From positions 62,001 to 126,000 of the forward strand of contig NZ_JAMTCT010000018.1 of NCBI RefSeq assembly GCF_024171995.1: 64,000 nt of DNA, written 5' to 3'. Both the position numbers and the translations under genes were made by a program. This DNA is from Promicromonospora umidemergens (GTDB lineage: Bacteria > Actinomycetota > Actinomycetes > Actinomycetales > Cellulomonadaceae). Positions 17,611 through 26,538 of this stretch are shown here, piece after piece. Position 1 is the stretch's first letter. Each line of letters begins with the position of its first letter. Under the pieces are notes generated by a model. The model ran no database searches, was not told the DNA's origin, and saw nothing but the letters and a program-made list of their open reading frames with translations.

Positions 17611-19073
17611 CGGGACTCCTTCAGGTCGTTCAGCTCGGCGAACGTGTCGCGGCGAATGGTGATGAGCTCGATGGCTCGGTCCAGGGCGGTACGGCTGTGG
17701 TCAGGGCGCACGGTGCCCTTGCGTCCCTTGGTCGCGCTCGCGGACCGCGCGGCCTCCGCGGTCAGGCGTGGCAACCAGGACGGGTCCAGCAACGTGCCTG
17801 CGACGTCCCCGACGGCGGTCTCCCAGCGCCGGCTCGGCGAGCGCAGCAAGGAGGCGAACACCTCTTCCTCGACCTCACGTGGCCACGGGTGCGGCAGTGC
17901 GCGCAGCACGGCAGCGGCGACGAGCATCTGGTCGTCCACGAGCAGCGTCAGCGCGGCCTGGGCCCGGTCCGCAGGATCCAGGAGCGCCGCCAGGGCCTCT
18001 CGCCCCTGGATGCCGATCTCGCCTCGTCCGATCAGGGACCGCGCCAGCCCGGCGTGCTCCTGGTCCTGGGCCGCGACCGCGAGCCCACGAACCAGCTCGG
18101 CCGCCACGTCCAGGTTCGAGGTCGCGTCCAGCAGCACCGCCGGATCCGGCGCGAGGTCGGACCATGCGGCCATCGGCACGGCGCCGACCAGCTGCTCGAA
18201 CCACCACGCACGCTCCCCGCGCCGGGCAGGGGCCTTGCGGACCAGCCCGTCGCGCACGGCGTCCGCGGGCAGCTCGGACGGCAACGTCACCGTGAGCCCG
18301 TCCGGCCCGACGGCGAGGCACGCGGCGAGCCGTACCCGCATCCGGGCCGTGTACGCGCTACCCGGCAGACGTCGCAGCAGGGTGGCAGCGGCCTTGCGGG
18401 TCCTGGCCGACCTCAGTGCCTTTTCCAGTGCAGGCTCGTCGGCCTCGGTGACTCCGCCGTCGACCCGTGCCTCCAGGATCTCCAGGTCCACCAGCTCCAG
18501 CAGGGCAGCCAGGGCCGTCGCAGCGAGACCTGCCGTCCGTTCCTCGCCGACGGCGTCACGGGTCACCCAGGTCCACCGGCCCGCCGCCGCCTGCGCCAGC
18601 CACGGCGCCACCCGGCCCGCGACCGCCAGGGCAGGGGCTCGCAGTGCGCGGTTGCGGGCCGCGACGTCCAGCAGACCGGGAACCAGGTGCGCCGGGACCT
18701 GCCGTCCGGCCTGACGGCACGTGTCCAACCAGACGCCAAGACCCCACAGCGTGTCCTGGTTCAACGGCTGCGCCAGCAGCGCGGCGAGGCGGCTCGTCGC
18801 GACCGACGACGCTTCCGGCAGGTCGGTGGTCTCGGGACCCTCGTGCGCCCGGAACTCGGCGAGCGAGGTTACGGGCGCGACCCGGCGCCGGTCACGGTTC
18901 GTGGCCCGGCCGGCCAGCGCGACCGCACCTGCCGCGTGGAGGAGGTCAGCGGGGCTCAGCGTCCCGGTCGGCAGCACCCCGGCCAGCAGCGGCTCGTCGT
19001 CGGGCGCCAGGACGCAGGGGCGACGTGCGGTGCCCACCAGCGCCGAGGCAAGCAGAACATCCGTCGCACTCAT
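17607..19073 (-). CDS. DUF5691 family protein
   Basis: 488 aa, start at ATG 19073 (MSATDVLLASALVGTARRP) in an ATGA overlap with the SWIM gene. Mostly helical, Leu/Ala-rich, HEAT-like in appearance, ending FAELNDLKESR. The DUF5691 family (function unknown) occurs between SWIM and MoxR genes in this cassette, as here. No catalytic motif, membrane segment or signal peptide is visible, so a scaffold or substrate-adaptor role is more likely than an enzyme. Confidence 0.75.
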   Translation of the reverse strand: MSATDVLLASALVGTARRPCVLAPDDEPLLAGVLPTGTLSPADLLHAAGAVALAGRATNRDRRRVAPVTSLAEFRAHEGPETTDLPEASSVATSRLAALLAQPLNQDTLWGLGVWLDTCRQAGRQVPAHLVPGLLDVAARNRALRAPALAVAGRVAPWLAQAAAGRWTWVTRDAVGEERTAGLAATALAALLELVDLEILEARVDGGVTEADEPALEKALRSARTRKAAATLLRRLPGSAYTARMRVRLAACLAVGPDGLTVTLPSELPADAVRDGLVRKAPARRGERAWWFEQLVGAVPMAAWSDLAPDPAVLLDATSNLDVAAELVRGLAVAAQDQEHAGLARSLIGRGEIGIQGREALAALLDPADRAQAALTLLVDDQMLVAAAVLRALPHPWPREVEEEVFASLLRSPSRRWETAVGDVAGTLLDPSWLPRLTAEAARSASATKGRKGTVRPDHSRTALDRAIELITIRRDTFAELNDLKESR

Positions 19074-20395
19074 GCGTTCACCAGCCCGCCGAGAGTCCAG
19101 ACCGACAGAGGAACCACGCCGCGCGGGGTCCACTCGACCGCCACGTCACACTCCTGCCCGCCGGTCGCGGCGTAAAGATGCCAGGGTTCCGCCTGCGAGG
19201 CCGCACCTATCAGGGGCAATGCCTCGCCCTCCGACATGACGCACCACGGGGAGCCGTCTCGCCCGGGCACCAGGGCGCCCCGGAGCAGGAGGGGGTACCG
19301 GTCCAGCCACGGGTCGGCGCCGAGCGCCCGCGCCACCTGGTCGATCCCGGACTCGACGCTCACGGCACCAGCAGGCGCCGCGAACGAGCTCGCCGCCGCC
19401 TGCCCGGGGCGCAGGACCGCCCGCAGCTCCAGAGCGCCGGGATACCAGTACAGATCCGCGTCCACCTCGGTACCGGTCGCGCTCGCAGCGGGCAGCGGCT
19501 GGCCGGGCGGGGAGAAGGCGAGCAGCTGAGCGACCTGACCCGTCTGCCGCCCCCGGAGCCAGACGGCACGGGCGACCAGCGTGGAGTCCGTGGTGTCGCG
19601 ACTGCCCAGCACCTGCCAGGTGTCCCGGGTCGGTTCGGTCGCGAGCACCTCCTCGGTGCCCGGGGTCCGGCCCAGCCGAGCTCGGACCGTCGCGGCGAAC
19701 GGTTCAGGGAGCTGGTCCAGCTGCCCGGCCGCGGTCGCCAGCAGGCGCAGCAGGCCCATCTCGACCAGCAGGCGATCCGCCCAGCCGGACCCGGACGACG
19801 CCACCGCACCGCACTCCCGCACCCGCGCCGCCAGCCCCGGAACCTGGGCGTCCACGAGGCGCGCCGCCATCTGGTCGAACGGCGCGTAACCAGCCGAGGC
19901 GAGCGGGGCCAGCCCCTCCGTGGCACGGTCGTCCAGCCAGCGGGCGAGCTCGTCGACCCCTGCCCGCATCCGCTCGTCCCGCACGGCCGCACGCTTCTCC
20001 GCCGCGGCCTGCTGCTGGGGGGTCGCCGGCGCGCTCGCCCGCGTCACCTTCGCCTGAGCCCGGCCGGCCCGCTGCGCCTTCCACTGCCTCGCGAAGTCCA
20101 CTGGTTCGGCCGCCGAGACGCTCTCGTCAGCCCAGCTCAGCAGCAGCGCCAGGGTGTGCTTGCACGGGAACTTGCGGCTCGGGCAGGAGCACTTGTACGC
20201 GGGTTCGGCCAGATCCACGCAGATCTGGTACCCGCTCTTGCCTGATCCAGCGCAGTAGCCCCACAGCAACGCCTCGTCGCTCGCCCACCCCGCGCTCGTG
20301 AGCTTCGTCCCGGTGCCGAGCTTTCGCGCCGCAGCGAGCGAGGCAGCATCCGGCGCGACCGCTGCGACCTGCGCAGATGTCCATCGTCCGTCCAT
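19070..20395 (-). CDS. SWIM zinc-finger protein
   Basis: 441 aa. A SWIM zinc finger (CxC-x6-CxH) is complete: C69, C71, C78, H80 within YKCSCPSRKFPCKHTL. SWIM domains bind DNA or protein. The long C-terminal part is unassigned. First gene of the cassette: ATG 20395 has no recognisable Shine-Dalgarno, so the transcript may be leaderless. The domain follows the order seen in actinobacterial SWIM-MoxR loci and could recruit the complex to its target. Confidence 0.85.
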   Translation of the reverse strand: MDGRWTSAQVAAVAPDAASLAAARKLGTGTKLTSAGWASDEALLWGYCAGSGKSGYQICVDLAEPAYKCSCPSRKFPCKHTLALLLSWADESVSAAEPVDFARQWKAQRAGRAQAKVTRASAPATPQQQAAAEKRAAVRDERMRAGVDELARWLDDRATEGLAPLASAGYAPFDQMAARLVDAQVPGLAARVRECGAVASSGSGWADRLLVEMGLLRLLATAAGQLDQLPEPFAATVRARLGRTPGTEEVLATEPTRDTWQVLGSRDTTDSTLVARAVWLRGRQTGQVAQLLAFSPPGQPLPAASATGTEVDADLYWYPGALELRAVLRPGQAAASSFAAPAGAVSVESGIDQVARALGADPWLDRYPLLLRGALVPGRDGSPWCVMSEGEALPLIGAASQAEPWHLYAATGGQECDVAVEWTPRGVVPLSVWTLGGLVNA

Positions 20396-20539
20396 GGGGG
20401 GGAACCGTAGCGGCTACCACTGACAGTGATGATGCTCGGGTGGTCGCCGGGGTCGTGGCCCTGCCACCGACGTCCTGCTGGGCAGTCTTTCGCCGCGGTC
20501 TGCCGGCCCCCGACCCACACCAGCCTCCAGGCTCAGTGC

Positions 20540-21649
20540 TCAGTGCTCGTCGTTGTGCTCCGTTCGCGGCCCACCTGCCGGAGCCGCGCTCCCGTGCGCC
20601 CAGGGGTGCAGGACGATCTTCCCCACATGCTCCCTGCGCGCCAGCTCCTCCTGCGCCTCTCCGACCCGGTCCAGCGGGAACACGGCGGAGATCACCGGCT
20701 CGATCTCGGCACCGCGCGCCATGTCCATGAGCATCTCGAAGTGCCTGGGGGTATGCATCGAGGAACCGATCACCTGGGCGTTGTGCAGGTAGAGGCGGCG
20801 CACGTCGAAGTCCACCTCGTACCCGCCGAGCGCGCCGGCCACGACCCATCGGCCGCCCTCCCGCAGCAGCGGCAACGCTTCGCGCAGCAGGTCACCCGCG
20901 ACGACGTCGAGCGCGACGTCGATCCCCTCCGGGGCAGCCGTGCGGATCTGCGCGACGAGGTCCTGCGCACGGTCGATGACCTCGTCGGCGCCTGCTTGGC
21001 GCACGGGGCCGAGCTTGGATCCGCTGCTGATGGCGAGCACGCGCGCTCCGCGAGCCCGGGCGAGCTGGATCAGCGCGAGGCCGACGCCGCCGGAAGCCCC
21101 CGAGACCAGCACGGTCTCTCCTCTGCGCAATCGGCCCCGTTCGATCATGCCCAGCGCTGTGCCGTACGCGGTCGGCAGCGCCGCGAGCTGGTCGTCCGAG
21201 AGCGGAGAAGCCGACATGTCGTGCACACGTGCCCTCGGCGCGGTCACGTACTGGGCGTATCCGCCGTCGCGCTCGCTCCCCATCAGGCCCACCGGGTTCG
21301 CGTCCGGGCCGTCGGAGTCGTAGATCGCCGGATCGATGACCACTCTGCGTCCGATGAGCCCCTCGTCCGCGTGACTGCCCACCGCGACGACACGACCGGC
21401 CACGTCCGCACCCTGGATGCGCGGAAAATCGATCGGACCTCGCCAGCCGGACAGGGCCGCCGGGTCGTCCGGGCGACCGTAGGCGCCTTCCCTCGTCCAC
21501 AGATCGGTGTTGTTCAGTGCTGTCGAGCCGACTCGGACCAGCACCTCCCCCGCCGGGACGGAGGGCGTGCTCACCTCCGTCACCTCGAGGGCCTTCGGTC
21601 CGCCGTGGTGCGCCACCCGGGCGGCGCGCATCGTCGTGGGTGCCTTCAT
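20540..21649 (-). CDS. MDR-family NADPH:quinone reductase-like oxidoreductase
   Basis: 369 aa, medium-chain dehydrogenase/reductase. N-terminal GroES-like part contains ALNNTDLW and GADVAGRVVAVG; the nucleotide-binding fold has VLVSGASGGVGLALIQLA. The catalytic and structural zinc ligands of true alcohol dehydrogenases are not evident, favouring a quinone or enone reductase. Start at ATG 21649 has AAGGGA 7 nt upstream. Divergent from a TetR gene across two palindromic operators, so probably induced by an electrophile or quinone that the TetR senses. Confidence 0.82.
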   Translation of the reverse strand: MKAPTTMRAARVAHHGGPKALEVTEVSTPSVPAGEVLVRVGSTALNNTDLWTREGAYGRPDDPAALSGWRGPIDFPRIQGADVAGRVVAVGSHADEGLIGRRVVIDPAIYDSDGPDANPVGLMGSERDGGYAQYVTAPRARVHDMSASPLSDDQLAALPTAYGTALGMIERGRLRRGETVLVSGASGGVGLALIQLARARGARVLAISSGSKLGPVRQAGADEVIDRAQDLVAQIRTAAPEGIDVALDVVAGDLLREALPLLREGGRWVVAGALGGYEVDFDVRRLYLHNAQVIGSSMHTPRHFEMLMDMARGAEIEPVISAVFPLDRVGEAQEELARREHVGKIVLHPWAHGSAAPAGGPRTEHNDEH

Positions 21650-21671
21650 CGCTGGATCCCTTCAGAGCTAT

Positions 21672-21709
21672 ACTGATCGGTAAAGTTGACGGGTACTATA
21701 CCGATCGGT
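21672..21709. promoter_or_regulatory. Twin TetR operators
   Basis: ACTGATCGGT (21672-21681) and the perfect 10-bp palindrome ACCGATCGGT (21700-21709), 28 bp centre to centre, lie between the divergent MDR and TetR genes. Each is preceded by TATAC/CTATA, so they overlap likely -10 boxes. Confidence 0.7.
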
Positions 21710-21723
21710 GAAGGTGACCTCAG

Positions 21724-22287
21724 ATGCAGGAGATGCGTCCCATGACGCCTGCGGCCCGCCGCATCGTCGCGGCTGCCGAGGAGCTGTTCTACCACCGCGG
21801 GATCACGGCGGTCGGCGTCGATCTGATCGCCGAGCACTCGGGGGTGACCAAGCGAACCCTGTACAACCAGTTCGGCTCGAAGGACCAGGTCGTGGCGGCA
21901 TATCTCGCCGGACGCGACCGACGGTGGCGGGCACTGGTCCGCGCGACCATCGATTCCTGTGGTGACTCGCTCGAGGCGGTGACCGCTCCCCTGGTCGCAC
22001 TGCAGGACTGGAGCGCCGCGAGCACCCGCGGTTGCGCCTTCCTCAACGCCCTCGCCGAGCTTCCCGATCCCGCACATCCCGCGCACCGCGTCGCGGCGGA
22101 TCAGAAGCTCTGGCTGCGCGCCCTGTTCGAGGAGCTCGCCGGCCTCGCTGGATGCTCGGACCCCGCCACCCTCGCCGTTCGGCTGCTCGTGCTGCACGAG
22201 GGGGTCCTCGCCACCCGGTTGCTGGGGATCGACACGCTGGCGGAGAGCACGGCGCTGGCACGCTCGCTCGTTCGAGCTCAGACCTGA
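21724..22287 (+). CDS. TetR-family regulator
   Basis: 187 aa. N-terminal helix-turn-helix GVDLIAEHSGVTKRTLYNQFGSK (about 35-57) and a C-terminal ligand domain. ATG 21724 is used, with a weak AAGGTGA upstream; ATG at 21733 or 21742 is possible. It very likely represses itself and the divergent MDR reductase through the twin ACYGATCGGT sites. Confidence 0.85.
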   Translation: MQEMRPMTPAARRIVAAAEELFYHRGITAVGVDLIAEHSGVTKRTLYNQFGSKDQVVAAYLAGRDRRWRALVRATIDSCGDSLEAVTAPLVALQDWSAASTRGCAFLNALAELPDPAHPAHRVAADQKLWLRALFEELAGLAGCSDPATLAVRLLVLHEGVLATRLLGIDTLAESTALARSLVRAQT

Positions 22288-22465
22288 GGATCCAGCAGTC
22301 GAGGTACCCGTCAGTCGTTCACAACCAGCGACTCACTCGTGTGGCGCTCCGCGCGACGCCGGCCGAAATGTTACACCCCCTCGCATCGATAGGGCCTCTT
22401 TGAAATCGGACGCGGATTCGCTAGCGTTCGAGCACACGCCGGCCCTGTACGAGGAGACGCCTTCC

Positions 22466-23320
22466 ATGCCCGACCCCATCAGCTACCAGTCGATCGACCA
22501 GGCCGCGCACGCGCTGCGGCTGGGTGAGCGCCGTGCGGAGTTCACTGCGGCGGGAAACAAGCCACGACGGAGCCCCGCCCTCATGCTGATCCCGCCGCTG
22601 ATCCTCTTCGGCCTCGTCCTCTGGATGCTCGCCTCCGCCGGCTTGCTCGCGTCCATCATCGGGATCGGCTTCATCGTCCTGTTCGTCGTGCTGATCGGCG
22701 GTGCCGTGGCGGGCATGATGATCAAGGCCAAGGACACCCAGGGCGACCAGGCGATGCACATCTTCGACGAGGGCGTGGTCATCCTCGGCGCGAAGGGTCG
22801 CGTGCTGCCCTACCGCTGGGACGAGACCCGGCTGGTCCGGGTCGGCGTCAGGGCCTCGTGGGAGTCGGACGGCCAGGCCAGGTGGTCCTACGGCCTGTTG
22901 AACGCCGCGACGCCTCCGGTGGTCATGGGGCAGACGGTCGCCTTCAGCACGATGATCGCCAACAGCGACGGCGTCGATCTCGGCAACATCACCCGCGCCG
23001 CGGAGTTCGAGCGGATCGATGTCTGGGGCCCCGCGCTCGAGGACGGGATCACCCGCGCCAACGCGCCCCGCGTCCTCGCCGAGCTCGCCGCCGGCCGGTC
23101 GGTCGAGTTCGGGCCCGCGGCCGCGACGCCGGAGGGACTGGTCCTCGGGAAGAAGCTCACCCCCTGGTCCGAGATCACGAGCCTGCGGATCGACAACGGA
23201 TATCTGCTGGTCAAGCGGCAGGGCAAGCTGTTCAGGTCGTCGGTGCTGGCCAACGACGTCCCGAACTTCCTCGTGCTCGTCGCTGTGGCCGACCGCCTCG
23301 GTGCGGTGTCCCTGGGGTAG
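22466..23320 (+). CDS. Membrane protein, DUF6585-like
   Basis: 284 aa. ATG 22466 chosen for GAGGAGA 8 nt upstream. Two hydrophobic helices in tandem (about 40-90: LMLIPPLILFGLVLWMLA and IIGIGFIVLFVVLIGG) are followed by a soluble region with a repeated PH-like pattern (HIFDEGVVIL.., LRIDNGYLLVKRQGKLF). This resembles the actinobacterial DUF6585 family, function unknown. Standing alone between two regulators. The assignment is tentative. Confidence 0.6.
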   Translation: MPDPISYQSIDQAAHALRLGERRAEFTAAGNKPRRSPALMLIPPLILFGLVLWMLASAGLLASIIGIGFIVLFVVLIGGAVAGMMIKAKDTQGDQAMHIFDEGVVILGAKGRVLPYRWDETRLVRVGVRASWESDGQARWSYGLLNAATPPVVMGQTVAFSTMIANSDGVDLGNITRAAEFERIDVWGPALEDGITRANAPRVLAELAAGRSVEFGPAAATPEGLVLGKKLTPWSEITSLRIDNGYLLVKRQGKLFRSSVLANDVPNFLVLVAVADRLGAVSLG

Positions 23321-23368
23321 GCGCCCGCCTGGCGCCCGGCCCGGCAGCGATCGCCGTCGGGCCGCGGA

Positions 23369-24172
23369 TCACGACCGGGGGACGACGGCGTCCCGCACCA
23401 GCACGACGTCGTCGGAAACCTCCTGGCCGAAGATGGCAAGGAGGTCGACGACGAGGTCGTGCACGAGCGCTTCCACGTGCGCTGCCGCCCCGGGGCCGTC
23501 GACGTCGCCGAGATGGCCGTAGACGGTCAGTGTGAGCAGGCCCCAGAGTCGTGCCGAGCACAGGTTCATCGCGTGCAGCAGCCCGAGCGGGACGTCCCGA
23601 GGGAAGCCAGGGATCGCGCGCATCAGGTCCCGAGCCACCCGCAGATGAGGCAAGAGGGCCGGCAGGATCTCCTCGTCGGGGACCACCCGGCAACCTGCCA
23701 GCCACCACGCCACGGCCATCGGTGCGAACACTGCGCCCACGCGGTCAAGGGCCATCAGGGGCGCGTGGCGGACGTCGTCGGGCGGGGTCTCACCCGTGCC
23801 GGAGATACGCAACCGGCCCGACATCAGCAGGTCGTACTCGTTGCGGTGCGCGAGGCACCAGTGGAACAACGCGTGGACGACAGCATGGCACTGCGCGTCG
23901 GGATCGTCCGCCGGCTGCCGCACCCTGGCCCCCTCCACGAAGGCCAGGAGCTCGTCGACGACGTCCTGGTGGGTGGCGTGCAGCAGGCCCGGGCGACCGT
24001 CGAAGTAGCGGTACAGCCCGGGCGCGGCGATCCCGACGTCCTTCGCGACGGCCTGCATCGTGACGCCGTCCGGGCCGTGCTCGTCCAACAGGCGGCGCGC
24101 CGACGTCAGAGCCTCCGTCACCAGCTCGCGCCGGAGTCGTGCGCGACGGCCCGGGGCACCCGGCATGCTCAC
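23369..24172 (-). CDS. TetR-family regulator (tandem copy 1)
   Basis: 267 aa. HTH MQAVAKDVGIAAPGLYRYFDGRPGLL at about 40-65; C-terminal WHG-like ligand domain. GTG at 24172 overlaps the stop of the paralogue at 24169-24975 in GTGA; ATG at 24166 is an alternative. The two proteins share the HTH, the VRQPADD/VRQPAGD segment, WCLAHRNEYDLL / WCVAHPHEFDLL and PRDVPLGL, so this is a recent tandem duplication. No adjacent target gene is obvious. Confidence 0.82.
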   Translation of the reverse strand: MSMPGAPGRRARLRRELVTEALTSARRLLDEHGPDGVTMQAVAKDVGIAAPGLYRYFDGRPGLLHATHQDVVDELLAFVEGARVRQPADDPDAQCHAVVHALFHWCLAHRNEYDLLMSGRLRISGTGETPPDDVRHAPLMALDRVGAVFAPMAVAWWLAGCRVVPDEEILPALLPHLRVARDLMRAIPGFPRDVPLGLLHAMNLCSARLWGLLTLTVYGHLGDVDGPGAAAHVEALVHDLVVDLLAIFGQEVSDDVVLVRDAVVPRS

Positions 24173-24975
24173 GCCCGTCCCCCGTCGGTCGCGCCGGTGA
24201 AGACCGGTTCCAGGACGACTGCGGGGCTGAGCCCCAGGCCGAAGAGCTTGAGGTTGCGGACGTTCAGGTCGTCGAGCAGGGAGGTGATGTAGTCGCGCCT
24301 TACTTGTTCGTCAGGTCCGGTGATGTGGTGATACACCGTCATGCACAGCAGACCGAAGGTGCGCTGCCAGGCGACGCGGACCGCGGCGACCAACCCCAGC
24401 GGCACGTCGCGAGGCACGTCGGGGAACGTCGCGAGCAGGACGTCGCGACGTGCAGCCAGCTCCGGTTCGAGTCCCGAGGGAACGGGCTCATCGAACCGGA
24501 CCGCGCCGTCGGCCCATTGCGCCGCAACCGGAGGGAATGCGAGGCTCGCCACCTCATAGAACGTGCCGCCGCGGGCCTCGCCCCCGACCGACGCGCCTGC
24601 CTCGAGGCGCAGGCCGGCCCCGAGCAGCAGGTCGAACTCGTGGGGGTGCGCCACGCACCAGGCGAACATCGCGTTCGTCATGGCGTGCAGCTCAGCAGCA
24701 CGGTCGCCGGCCGGTTGGCGCACGATGGCCGCGCGAACGTGCGCGACCAGCTCGTCGAGCACATGTCGGCACGTCGCCCGCAGCAGGTCGGCCCGACTCG
24801 GGAAGTACCGGTAGAGCCCAGGTCCGGCGATCCCGACCACCCGGCTGACCGCCAGCATCGTCACGCCTTCGAGCCCGCCCTCCGTGAGCAGGCCGCGGGC
24901 CGCTGCGACCGAGTTGCTCAGCACCTCCTGGCGGACGTGTTGACGCCGGGTCGGGCTCTCTGCGCTGCTGTTCAC
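24169..24975 (-). CDS. TetR-family regulator (tandem copy 2)
   Basis: 268 aa, GTG start (residues VNSSAESPTRRQHVRQEVL). HTH MLAVSRVVGIAGPGLYRYFPSRADLL; C-terminal domain parallels the downstream copy. A longer open frame continues upstream but runs antisense to the exporter gene and has no homology. The first gene of the pair; its control region holds a perfect 12-bp inverted repeat with 45-bp spacing. Confidence 0.8.
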   Translation of the reverse strand: MNSSAESPTRRQHVRQEVLSNSVAAARGLLTEGGLEGVTMLAVSRVVGIAGPGLYRYFPSRADLLRATCRHVLDELVAHVRAAIVRQPAGDRAAELHAMTNAMFAWCVAHPHEFDLLLGAGLRLEAGASVGGEARGGTFYEVASLAFPPVAAQWADGAVRFDEPVPSGLEPELAARRDVLLATFPDVPRDVPLGLVAAVRVAWQRTFGLLCMTVYHHITGPDEQVRRDYITSLLDDLNVRNLKLFGLGLSPAVVLEPVFTGATDGGRA

Positions 24976-25029
24976 GGGGCGTGCTTGGTCTCCGGTCGGG
25001 CCATCGTCGTAGAGTTCCAGTCTCCCATG

Positions 25030-25098
25030 TGCGCCAGGTGTCAGGATCTGGGGCCAGCCTGGAGGACCGGAGGAACAAGCACGCCAACACCTGGCGCA
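25030..25098. repeat. Widely spaced 12-bp inverted repeat
   Basis: TGCGCCAGGTGT (25030-25041) and its exact complement ACACCTGGCGCA (25087-25098), 45 bp apart, in the 161-bp space upstream of the tandem TetR genes and downstream of the exporter. Either a long stem, possibly a terminator for the exporter, or two opposed copies of a regulator half-site. Confidence 0.65.
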
Positions 25099-25136
25099 AG
25101 AGGGCAGTGCGGCTAGCGCGAGCCGCTGCGCCTCGT

Positions 25137-26477
25137 CTATGCCTCGAAGCTGTCGCGGTCGAGGCCGACCCGGGAGTTCGGGCGTGGCGTGCGGGGCACC
25201 GCGAGGAACGACGCCGCAGCGAGCACCGCGCACACGACCATCACGATCGCCATCGGCAGCGCGCTGTCCTCCCCCGCGATGCCGACCAGCGGGGACACGA
25301 GCGCTGCGAGCAGGAACTGGCCGAACCCGAGGAACGCGGAGCCGGTGCCCGCGTGCTGCTCGGTCTGCGCCAGGGCCAGTGTGGTCGCGTGGCCGAACAC
25401 GAGGCCGAGGGACGCCTGGAAGACCCCGAAGAGCACGAGGGTCAGCACGCCGGGCACCCCGGACAGCGCCGAGGTGAGCAGCCCGACGGCGGCCACGATG
25501 TTGACGACAAGACCGATCCCGATGACCAGCCGGTACGAGACCCTGCCCGCCAGCGCGGCCGCGAGGGCGCTGGTCACGGTGATGGCGACAGCGTTCCCGG
25601 CGAAGATCAGCGAGAACTCCGCCTCGGACCTGCCGAGGATGTTCTGCACGACGAACGGCGAGGCGGCGATGTACGCGAACAGGCCCGCGAACCCGAGACA
25701 GAAGGTCAGCAGGTAACCGGTGTAGGTGCGGTTGGCCAGGACCACGCGTGCGGAGGCGAGGGTCTGGGCGATCCCGCCGCGCGTGCGAGCCTCGGCGGGC
25801 AGGGTCTCGCGGACCCACACGAGCGCCCCGGCGAGCATGAGCACGGACACACCGGCCAGCACCCAGAACACGGCACGCCAGCCGGCGCCCGCGATGACGG
25901 CCCCGCCAACCAGCGGACCGACGACGGGCGCGACGACGCTCATGATCGTCAGCACGCCGAGCAGCTTGGCCGCAGCGGGACCGCGGGTGCCGTCGGCCAC
26001 GACGGCCCGGGCGATGACCAGGCCCGCCGCGCCGCCGAGCCCCTGCAGGAACCGCGCGAAGGCCAGCGCTGTCGCGTTCGGGGCCAGGGCGCACAGGACG
26101 CTGGCGATCAAGAACAGGACGATCCCGGCGAGCAGGGGCCCCCGGCGGCCGAGGCCGTCGGACAGCGGGCCGATGAACAGCTGCCCGATGGCGAGCCCGG
26201 CCAGGAACGTCGTCATGGTGATCTGGACACCGGAGGCGCTGGTGCCCAGGTCCGCCGCGATGGCGGGGAATCCGGGCAGGTACATGTCGATCGACATCGG
26301 GGCGACTGCGGTCAGCAGGGCCAGGACGGCGACCAGCATGCCACCCAGCCGCGGGCCGGTCCGCCCCGGACCGGATGGGGCGTCGTCGGACGGAACGGAC
26401 GGCACGGACGCCGCCTCGACGACGGGTGTCGCGGTGAGCTCGTCGGGATTCTCGGCAAGGGAGGTCTGGGAAATCAC
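25137..26477 (-). CDS. Bcr/CflA-type MFS drug exporter
   Basis: About 446 aa. A Pro/Ser-rich stretch of about 45 residues precedes helix 1 (MLVAVLALLTAVAPMSIDMYLPGFPAIAADLG), which carries the DMYLP motif of the Bcr/CflA family of 12-helix proton-driven exporters; motif A GPLSDGLGRRGPLL is at about 105. GTG 26477 lies 6 nt after a perfect TATAAT, so the transcript is probably leaderless. A later ATG at residue 46 cannot be excluded. Downstream of a MarR gene on the same strand with 61 bp between. Confidence 0.82.
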   Translation of the reverse strand: MISQTSLAENPDELTATPVVEAASVPSVPSDDAPSGPGRTGPRLGGMLVAVLALLTAVAPMSIDMYLPGFPAIAADLGTSASGVQITMTTFLAGLAIGQLFIGPLSDGLGRRGPLLAGIVLFLIASVLCALAPNATALAFARFLQGLGGAAGLVIARAVVADGTRGPAAAKLLGVLTIMSVVAPVVGPLVGGAVIAGAGWRAVFWVLAGVSVLMLAGALVWVRETLPAEARTRGGIAQTLASARVVLANRTYTGYLLTFCLGFAGLFAYIAASPFVVQNILGRSEAEFSLIFAGNAVAITVTSALAAALAGRVSYRLVIGIGLVVNIVAAVGLLTSALSGVPGVLTLVLFGVFQASLGLVFGHATTLALAQTEQHAGTGSAFLGFGQFLLAALVSPLVGIAGEDSALPMAIVMVVCAVLAAASFLAVPRTPRPNSRVGLDRDSFEA

Positions 26478-26483
26478 TCCGGA

Positions 26484-26512
26484 ATTATATATGTGCCCAT
26501 ATGCAATATCTA
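26484..26512 (-). promoter_or_regulatory. Exporter promoter with MarR-type operator
   Basis: -35 TAGATA (26512-26507), 17-bp spacer, -10 TATAAT (26489-26484), then 6 nt to the GTG. An inverted repeat ATATG-TGCC-CATAT (26489-26502) covers the spacer beside the -10 box. This suggests a leaderless mRNA repressed by the adjacent MarR protein. The A+T richness stands out from the surroundings. Confidence 0.7.
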
Positions 26513-26538
26513 GCGCGACCGGCCGGACACGTCGAACG

